Shown here in pieces: positions 58,604 through 64,000 of a DNA stretch of 64,000 bases (positions within the stretch are counted from its first letter, which is position 1; every line of letters starts with the position of its first letter). Source of the DNA: Parvularcula sp964484475 (lineage in GTDB: Bacteria > Pseudomonadota > Alphaproteobacteria > Caulobacterales > Parvularculaceae); the NCBI GenBank assembly GCA_964484475.1, contig CAZAFU010000002.1, positions 8,941 to 72,940 on the forward strand, read 5' to 3'. A program made the position numbers and the translations under genes. A model generated the notes under the pieces. The model saw nothing but the letters and a program-made list of their open reading frames with translations, was not told the DNA's origin and searched no databases.

Positions 58604-58910
58604 GCTGTTCCCTTCCCGAAAAGACAAAGCCCCGCAGTGTTCTGGTGGACACACTGCAACGTCTGGAACGATGGTGCTCAATTGCGCTCGGCGGCAACAT
58701 CTTTTCGGAACCGTAGCAATAACTGTAGGAGATGACCCCGGCGCTGCCCGCGACTGCCCGGCCCGCTCCTCCTGCACATGGCAGGTCAATCAACGTGATA
58801 GCACGACCGGCATTCAAATCTGTTATGGCAACGATCAACGAAAACAATTGGGCTCGCGCCTCCTGCACTGCACAAAAGGAATTGCAGGTTGACGGCAGAG
58901 AAGGCTGACC
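58604..58910. other. Divergent promoter region of the receptor and hppD genes
   Basis: This 307-nt region has no gene. It holds an inverted repeat near the receptor start (58634-58657) and a shorter CCTGCA/TGCAGG pair at 58862-58867 and 58883-58888, 23 nt before the hppD ATG. It is noticeably richer in A/T than its surroundings, as expected for promoters. Confidence 0.5.
58634..58657. promoter_or_regulatory. Inverted repeat upstream of the TonB-dependent receptor
   Basis: GCAGTGT and ACACTGC are perfect complements 10 nt apart, 30-54 nt before the receptor start codon on the minus strand, where an operator overlapping the promoter would sit. The binding protein is unknown. Confidence 0.45.
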
Positions 58911-59996
58911 ATGGCTGATCTTTTCGAGAATCCGGCCGGACTCGACGGTTTCGAATTCATCGAATTCTCCGCTCCCGAGAAGGGTACGCTTGAACGCGTC
59001 TTCGAGGTTTGCGGATTCACACGGGTCGCCAGACACCGTTCCAAGGACGTGCACCTGTGGCGTCAGGGCGGCATCAACCTGATCGCGAACTACGAGCCGA
59101 AGTCACCGGCATGGTACTTCGCGCGCGAGCATGGCCCCTCTGCGTGCGGCATGGGTTTCAGGGTGCGTGATGCCGGCCGGGCCTACGACCATCTCCTCGA
59201 GCAGGGCGCCGAGCCGGTAGACGTCGCAACGGGACCGATGGAGCTTCGCCTGCCGGCCATCCGGGGGATCGGCGGGGCGATCATCTATCTGATCGATCGG
59301 TATGGCGACAAGTTGTCGGTTTACGACATCGACTTCGAATATCTCGAAGGCGTCGAACGTCACCCCGAGGGCGCTGGCTTCAAGGTGATCGATCACCTTA
59401 CGCACAATGTCTATACCGGTCGCATGGCGTATTGGGCGGACTACTACGAGAAGCTGTTCAATTTCCGCGAGATCCGCTTCTTCGACATCAAGGGGGAGTA
59501 TACGGGGCTCACCTCCAAGGCCCTGACCGCGCCCGACGGAAAGATCCGCATTCCCCTCAATGAAGAGGGCGAAAGCGGGAAAGGGCAGATCGAGGAGTTC
59601 CTGCGTGAGTTCAACGGTGAAGGCATCCAGCATATCGCTTTTTCCTGCGATGATCTTCCCGCCTGTTGGGACCGCCTGAAAGAACTCGGCGTACCGTTCA
59701 TGACGGCCCCGCCGGAAACCTATTACGAGATGCTGGAGAGCCGCCTCCCCGGACACGGAGAGCCGGTGGACGAGCTCAAGACCCGGGGCATACTTCTCGA
59801 CGGCACGACCGAGGGAGACAACCCACGGCTCCTGCTGCAGATCTTCTCGGAAACGCAGCTTGGGCCGGTCTTCTTCGAATTCATCCAGCGCAAGGGCGAT
59901 GACGGCTTCGGCGAGGGCAACTTCAAGGCCCTGTTCGAGTCGATCGAGCGCGACCAGGTGCGGCGCGGCGTCCTGAAGGCCGAGGAGCCGGCGTGA
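58911..59996 (+). CDS. hppD: 4-hydroxyphenylpyruvate dioxygenase family enzyme
   Basis: Iron-dependent dioxygenase of 361 residues with the two VOC halves of HPPD. In tyrosine breakdown this enzyme turns 4-hydroxyphenylpyruvate into homogentisate. Iron ligands His162 (VIDHLTHN), His241 (GIQHIAF) and Glu323 (VFFEFIQRKGDDGFG) align with Pseudomonas HPPD His161, His240 and Glu322. The C-terminal GFGEGNFKALFESIE helix is typical. It is first in a coupled pair with a VOC protein. No homogentisate dioxygenase is in the window, though an FAH-family gene is present, so a related substrate is possible. Confidence 0.9.
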   Translation: MADLFENPAGLDGFEFIEFSAPEKGTLERVFEVCGFTRVARHRSKDVHLWRQGGINLIANYEPKSPAWYFAREHGPSACGMGFRVRDAGRAYDHLLEQGAEPVDVATGPMELRLPAIRGIGGAIIYLIDRYGDKLSVYDIDFEYLEGVERHPEGAGFKVIDHLTHNVYTGRMAYWADYYEKLFNFREIRFFDIKGEYTGLTSKALTAPDGKIRIPLNEEGESGKGQIEEFLREFNGEGIQHIAFSCDDLPACWDRLKELGVPFMTAPPETYYEMLESRLPGHGEPVDELKTRGILLDGTTEGDNPRLLLQIFSETQLGPVFFEFIQRKGDDGFGEGNFKALFESIERDQVRRGVLKAEEPA

Positions 59997-60538
59997 TGAC
60001 CGGCTTCGGCGTGCAGGGCATTCATCACGCAGCCTACCGTTGCCGCGATGCCAAGGAGACCGCCCTGTTCTACGAGCAGGTGCTCGGCATGCGGTTTGAC
60101 CTCGCCTTCGCAGAAGACCATGTGCCTTCAACGGGAGCATATGATCCGTACATGCATATCTTTCTCGATGCCGGCGGCGGCAACATTCTCGCCTTCTTCG
60201 AACTTCCGGAGCAAAAGCCCATGGGCCGCGATGAAAACACGCCGGAATGGGTGCAGCATATCGCGTTCCGCGTTGAGGGAGAAGCCGACCTCCTTGCCGC
60301 GAAGGCGCGCGCGGAGGACTGCGGCCTCGATGTTGTCGGGCCGACCGATCACGGCATCTTCGTTTCGATCTACTTCTTCGACCCGAACGGTCACCGGATC
60401 GAACTTGCCTACGACAAGGGTGATCATTCGGACGTCGAGCGCCTTCGCGCGGTTGCACGCGACATGCTGGAGGAGTGGTCGGTGACCAAGCGGGCGCCGC
60501 GTCATGCCTCCTGGGCTCACCGCGGATCCGGCATCTAG
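59996..60538 (+). CDS. VOC-family protein (glyoxalase/dioxygenase-like)
   Basis: A 180-residue single VOC unit of two beta-alpha-beta3 modules. Metal-ligand positions are visible: His in GIHHAAYR, a Glu or Asp region in ILAFFELPE, His in WVQHIAFRV and Glu in GHRIELAYD. Such proteins are lyases, isomerases or dioxygenases. The ATG overlaps the hppD stop in TGATG with GAGGAG 8 nt upstream, so it is translated with hppD and likely acts on its product or a close analogue. Its 3' end overlaps the convergent esterase gene by 4 nt. Confidence 0.87.
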   Translation: MTGFGVQGIHHAAYRCRDAKETALFYEQVLGMRFDLAFAEDHVPSTGAYDPYMHIFLDAGGGNILAFFELPEQKPMGRDENTPEWVQHIAFRVEGEADLLAAKARAEDCGLDVVGPTDHGIFVSIYFFDPNGHRIELAYDKGDHSDVERLRAVARDMLEEWSVTKRAPRHASWAHRGSGI

Positions 60539-61422
60539 TCCGTCCGAATACGGTCGATGAAGGCGGCAGCACGCGAGGTCGCCTGCCTCGCCTCCTCGAG
60601 CACGGGCCCGAAGAATGGAAAGACATGCATCATGCCTTCCCATTCCTCGAAATCGACCTGCGAACCCTGGTCCGTCAAGCGGCGCGCGAGCCGGTCCGCG
60701 TCACTGAACAGCGTTTCGTCCGCACCAACCTGGATCAATGTCGGAGGAAACCCGCTTACGGACCCGAAGAGGGGTGAGGCGCGGTCGTCTTCCGGGCTCG
60801 CGCCGGCAAGGTAGGTCAATGCCGTTGCCGCCATGCCTTCGGGTCGGACGAAGACATCGCGGTCCGCGCGCTCCCTGATCGAGGCACCGGAATGGGTCAG
60901 GTCGAGATAGGGAGAGATCAGGTAAAGCGCATCGGGAGGTCTCTGGCCCTGGGCGATCAGCGCCTGGCAGGCTGCCACCGCGAGGTTGCCGCCTGCACTG
61001 TCGCCAGCCAGGACCCAGAAACTGCCCGTGCCGTATCTTGTCCGTAAAGCACGGAACGATGCGATCGTTGCATCATGGGCTTCGGGAAACGGATGCTCGG
61101 GGGCCAGGGGATATTCCGGGCAGTGAACGTTGGCCCGGCAAGAGGCGGCAAGACGGCCGCAGAACTCACGGTAGCTCCGGGGCGAGCCGACGGTGAAGGC
61201 GCCGCCGTGGTAGTGGACGATGTGCACATCCGAAACGGCATCTCGCGGCGCGAAGCTGAGTCCGCCTACCCCACCAGCTTCAAAAGGCGTCACGGTCACA
61301 TCGGGAACGGTGCCGAAGCGCGCGGCCATCGCTTCGAAGCCGGCGCGCCGTTCGGCAAGGCTCGCGCCCTGCGGCCGCCCCGCGATCATCTCCTTCAACC
61401 GCCGGGCCTCTTCAAGCGACAT
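60535..61422 (-). CDS. HSL-family esterase/lipase
   Basis: A 295-residue alpha/beta-hydrolase of the hormone-sensitive-lipase family. The oxyanion HGG motif (VHYHGGAFT), nucleophile Ser in AGDSAGGN, acid Asp in GADETLFSD and His in GMMHVFPFF are all present. It should hydrolyse an ester bond in the cytoplasm. It overlaps the preceding CoA ligase gene by 11 nt and so is last in a thiolase-CoA ligase-esterase operon. An esterase could release an aromatic acid from an ester substrate for activation by the ligase. Confidence 0.9.
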   Translation of the reverse strand: MSLEEARRLKEMIAGRPQGASLAERRAGFEAMAARFGTVPDVTVTPFEAGGVGGLSFAPRDAVSDVHIVHYHGGAFTVGSPRSYREFCGRLAASCRANVHCPEYPLAPEHPFPEAHDATIASFRALRTRYGTGSFWVLAGDSAGGNLAVAACQALIAQGQRPPDALYLISPYLDLTHSGASIRERADRDVFVRPEGMAATALTYLAGASPEDDRASPLFGSVSGFPPTLIQVGADETLFSDADRLARRLTDQGSQVDFEEWEGMMHVFPFFGPVLEEARQATSRAAAFIDRIRTD

Positions 61423-62929
61423 CGCGGGCAGATACCAAGGCCTTCAGGGTCTTCTTGTCGATCTTGCCGACCGATGTCTTCGGCAAGCCATCAACGATGT
61501 CGATCCGGCTCGGGACCTTGTATTTGACCAGGTTCTCCCGGCAGAAGGTCTCGAGGGCCTCGAGACCCGTGCTCGATCCATCCTTGAGAACAACGAAGGC
61601 ATGCAGGGTTTCACCACGGTAATCATCCGGACGCCCCACGACCGCAGCCTCCGCAACATCCGAATGCGACATGAGAACTTCGTCGATCTCGCGAGGATAG
61701 ACGTTGAAGCCGCCGACAAGCACCAGGTCCTTCTTGCGATCCTCGATCACGAGGTAGCCTTCCTCGTCGAAGCGTCCGATGTCGCCGGTATGAAGCCAAC
61801 CGTCCCGCAGGGCGGTGGCCGTCTCCTGGGGCAGATGAAGATAGCCGGACATGATCTGCGGGCCGCGGGCAATCACTTCGCCGGGTTCCCCGGCTGCCAC
61901 CTCCCGTGTGGGATCGGACGGATCGACGAGCCTGATCTCCGTCGATGCCACGGGTCTGCCCACGGTACCCGGGCGGACAGGTGCGCGCGGCCCGTTGAAC
62001 GTCAGTATGGGACCGGCCTCGGTCTGGCCATACCCCTCGAAGATGTCCGATCCCACCGCTTCTCGCCAGCGGCCAAGGGTGGCGCGCGAAAGGGGAGCGG
62101 AGCCGGAGTAGGCACATTTGAGAGACGAGAGATCGGCGTCGGCGAACCCCTCGAACGCGAGCAGGCCATTGAACACGGTCGGCCCTGCCGGGAAGCGGGT
62201 GATCCGGTCACGTGCTATCGCATCGAGCGTCCAGTCCGGACGGTAGCGGGACAGGATGGTCAGCGTTCCTTCCGCATAGGCAGTCAGGTGCAGCGCCATG
62301 GACTGGGCGAACACATGGAAAAGCGGCATACAGCAGAGCACGCGCTCATCCCCGCGGTCGGTCGGAAGCGTTTCCTCACGCTGCTCGATATTAGCCGCGA
62401 CGGCTCCGTGGGTGAGGAGGACGCCCTTGGGCCGCCCGCTCGTCCCGCCGGTATATTGAAGCGTGCTGTAACGGTCAGGAGACGGAACGGTGAGGGGGCA
62501 CGCGGCTTCCGCTGGCGCCAGCCAGCTCCCGGTCGGTTCCTCCAGGGTCAGTATACGGCCGCCCCGACCTGCGGGAAGTGCCCTGCGCACCTTGTCCTCG
62601 TCGCCCTGGAAGCAGAAAACCGCCGCGGGATCCGCATCATCGAGGACGAGGGAAAGCTCCCGAACCGTGTAAGCGGGATTGAGGGTGCACAGCATGGCGC
62701 CCGCTGACTGGACGGCGAAGCTCAGTACGGCCATCTCCACCGAGTTGGGAAGGAGCAGGACCACGGCCCGGCCTTCCGCGCCGAGCCCACGCAGTTCACC
62801 GGCAACCCTTGCCGCTGTCGCCTGGGCCTCTGCATAGCTCACCGTGAGGTCGCCCATTCGGTAAGCAGGCGCGCCCGGTACGGACGAGGCTGCGCGGTTG
62901 AGAAGCTCGACCGGACTGCGCAGCGTCAT
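61412..62929 (-). CDS. AMP-forming acyl-CoA ligase
   Basis: A 505-residue fatty-acid/4-coumarate-type CoA ligase. ATP loop LQYTGGTSGRPKGVLLTH, EGYGQTEAGP, GWLHTGDIGRFDEEGYL and Lys in LPKTSVGKIDKK (adenylation) are conserved. The ATG overlaps the thiolase stop by 4 nt (ATGA) and its stop is inside the esterase gene, so all three are coupled. It makes an acyl-CoA that the thiolase could shorten. It is only distantly similar to the aryl-CoA ligase at 38647, so the two probably act on different acids. Confidence 0.92.
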   Translation of the reverse strand: MTLRSPVELLNRAASSVPGAPAYRMGDLTVSYAEAQATAARVAGELRGLGAEGRAVVLLLPNSVEMAVLSFAVQSAGAMLCTLNPAYTVRELSLVLDDADPAAVFCFQGDEDKVRRALPAGRGGRILTLEEPTGSWLAPAEAACPLTVPSPDRYSTLQYTGGTSGRPKGVLLTHGAVAANIEQREETLPTDRGDERVLCCMPLFHVFAQSMALHLTAYAEGTLTILSRYRPDWTLDAIARDRITRFPAGPTVFNGLLAFEGFADADLSSLKCAYSGSAPLSRATLGRWREAVGSDIFEGYGQTEAGPILTFNGPRAPVRPGTVGRPVASTEIRLVDPSDPTREVAAGEPGEVIARGPQIMSGYLHLPQETATALRDGWLHTGDIGRFDEEGYLVIEDRKKDLVLVGGFNVYPREIDEVLMSHSDVAEAAVVGRPDDYRGETLHAFVVLKDGSSTGLEALETFCRENLVKYKVPSRIDIVDGLPKTSVGKIDKKTLKALVSARDVA

Positions 62930-64000
62930 CGCTGGTCATCCACCTTGATGACCATGGCCATCGCGCTGTCCCCCGCCGCGCATCCCTGGAACAGGCCATA
63001 GCCACCGCCGCGTTGCGCGAGCGCCTCGACCAGCTCCAGGATCAGGCGCATACCGGTCGGCGCCTGCGGATGGCCAAACACCAACGAAGATCCGTAAACG
63101 TTCATACGGTCCAGGGGAAAACCCGTCTGCCGCGAGAAGACGGCATCGTTCACTGCAAAGGGGTTGTGGGAACTCACGAGCGACAGGTCGGAAGCCTCGA
63201 TACCCGCCCGCTCCAGCGCCCGACGGGATGCGGGGACCGGCGCCTCGGGCATGTAGGCCGGCTCGGTGCGAGCCTGTCCGAACGCGAGGATTCCGATCGA
63301 AACCGGCTCTGAGGACAAGGCGCGAGCCTTCTCTTCCGTCGTCACAAGGAGCGCTGCATGGCCATCCGCCGGATGGGTCTGGCCGGCGAAAGTGACGCTC
63401 CCCCCTTCTCGGACGGGTGTCAGTGCGCGTATCTTTCCTTCATCAGCGGGGGTGACACCCTCGTCCGATTCAAGGGTGAAGGCCTTCTTTCCCTTTCCCA
63501 CGGTGACCGGCTGCATGAACCGCTGCTGGAAGGCCCGGTCGTCCTTCAATGCGCATTCATACTGCGCGTACCGCATCAGGACGATGTCATCCTGTTCCTC
63601 TTTGGAGACATTGTAGCGTGCGGCGACATTCTCCGCGGTGTCGAGCATCGCCAGACCGGTTGCGGGATCGGCGTTGAAGTTCGCAAGGACCCAGTCCTCG
63701 GTCTCGCCTACGCCGCCGGGACCTGAGGGATCCGGATAGTAGATATGCGGCGAGTTCGAAGTTCTGTCAGCGGTCACGCACAGGACCACGGAAGCTTCAC
63801 CATCCGCGACGGTCCTCGCCGCCGTATCCACGACGCGGGCGCCGGTGGCGCAGGCTTGCGCGATGGTGGGTCCCGCCAGATGGCCGATACCCGAAAGGCT
63901 TGCCAGCCAAGGCAGGCCGTAGAAGACCCCGCGCTGGGGGACCGTGGTGCCGAGCACGCCAAGCTCGATTTCGGACGGGTCGAGGTCGAAACTCCTGATC
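62926..64000 (-). CDS. Thiolase-family protein (5' end cut by window)
   Basis: Acetyl-CoA acyltransferase-type enzyme, visible for about 358 residues; the reading frame is still open at the right edge of the window, so the N-terminus is missing. The nucleophile Cys lies in AQACATGARVV, the usual NEAFA block is SSHNPFAVND, and the final catalytic Cys is in GLFQGCAAGDSA, where most thiolases have a CIGGGQG-like loop. These changes suggest a distinct thiolase subfamily. It is first in an operon with the CoA ligase and esterase, consistent with thiolytic release of acetyl-CoA. Confidence 0.88.
   Translation of the reverse strand, partial: IRSFDLDPSEIELGVLGTTVPQRGVFYGLPWLASLSGIGHLAGPTIAQACATGARVVDTAARTVADGEASVVLCVTADRTSNSPHIYYPDPSGPGGVGETEDWVLANFNADPATGLAMLDTAENVAARYNVSKEEQDDIVLMRYAQYECALKDDRAFQQRFMQPVTVGKGKKAFTLESDEGVTPADEGKIRALTPVREGGSVTFAGQTHPADGHAALLVTTEEKARALSSEPVSIGILAFGQARTEPAYMPEAPVPASRRALERAGIEASDLSLVSSHNPFAVNDAVFSRQTGFPLDRMNVYGSSLVFGHPQAPTGMRLILELVEALAQRGGGYGLFQGCAAGDSAMAMVIKVDDQR

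Noticed and set aside
1..64000. Phage, transposon, integron, CRISPR, tRNA or rRNA signatures
   Set aside because: No transposase, integrase, spaced short repeats or RNA gene motifs were seen; the catabolic island carries no mobility genes within the window.

Overview
The window is a GC-rich, densely packed stretch of bacterial chromosome. FixLJ-FixK regulation, a CheB-CheR-HWE kinase, sigma-EcfG-type promoter motifs (GGAAC-N16/17-CGTT), DUF6445 and paired TonB-dependent receptors all point to an aerobic, marine-type alphaproteobacterium. Relatives of Parvularculales, Caulobacterales or Sphingomonadales are possible, but that placement is inference. No rRNA, tRNA, CRISPR array, insertion sequence or prophage gene was seen. 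Both ends of the window cut genes (a ubiD-type decarboxylase on the left, a thiolase on the right).

Region 1 (1-20.2 kb) is mostly housekeeping and stress functions: UbiD, a lipoprotein subtilase, a BLUF blue-light sensor, a stress-type DUF1328 peptide, the beta subunit of ribonucleotide reductase with two NrdR-box-like sites, a lipoprotein MsrA, an XRE/MmyB regulator, a DUF2855-GST-mannose-1-phosphate guanylyltransferase operon, an SLC13 transporter, a 2H phosphoesterase, an AidB-like and a second acyl-CoA dehydrogenase, and a TonB-dependent receptor.

Region 2 (20.2-32.6 kb) is the most striking part. A four-gene operon encodes an NTQ-motif rhodopsin (predicted inward chloride pump), Blh (retinal synthesis), an NDQ-motif rhodopsin (predicted outward sodium pump) and a TrkH-like cation transporter. 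Genes are 4 nt apart or overlap. A near-consensus sigma-EcfG promoter lies just upstream. The operon runs, 37 nt later, into fixL (heme PAS oxygen sensor) and fixJ, followed by a lone receiver protein, a FixK-like Crp/Fnr regulator and hemN. Divergent from the first rhodopsin is a giant CheB-CheR-PAS-HWE histidine kinase with its own receiver protein. The arrangement suggests light-driven ion balance controlled by stress and oxygen signals.

Region 3 (32.6-38.6 kb) holds a DsrE-like exported protein, a DUF6445-sugar transporter pair, a 0.9-kb gene-free stretch with imperfect tandem repeats, a minus-strand terminator and a very AT-rich palindrome, then a cupin-GST pair and small exported or membrane proteins.

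Region 4 (38.6-64 kb) is a large catabolic island. It contains an aryl-CoA ligase, two paralogous GMC oxidoreductases (one with a Tat-exported small subunit), a LysR regulator, a fumarylacetoacetate hydrolase-type enzyme, an acyl-CoA dehydrogenase, a seven-gene minus-strand operon with a NicX-like ring-cleaving dioxygenase, an SnoaL-like protein, an NmrA-like reductase, a TonB-dependent receptor, a 4-hydroxyphenylpyruvate dioxygenase homologue with a coupled VOC protein, and an esterase-CoA ligase-thiolase operon. Together they look like uptake, ring cleavage and CoA-dependent breakdown of an aromatic or N-heteroaromatic compound; the actual substrate cannot be read from the sequence.
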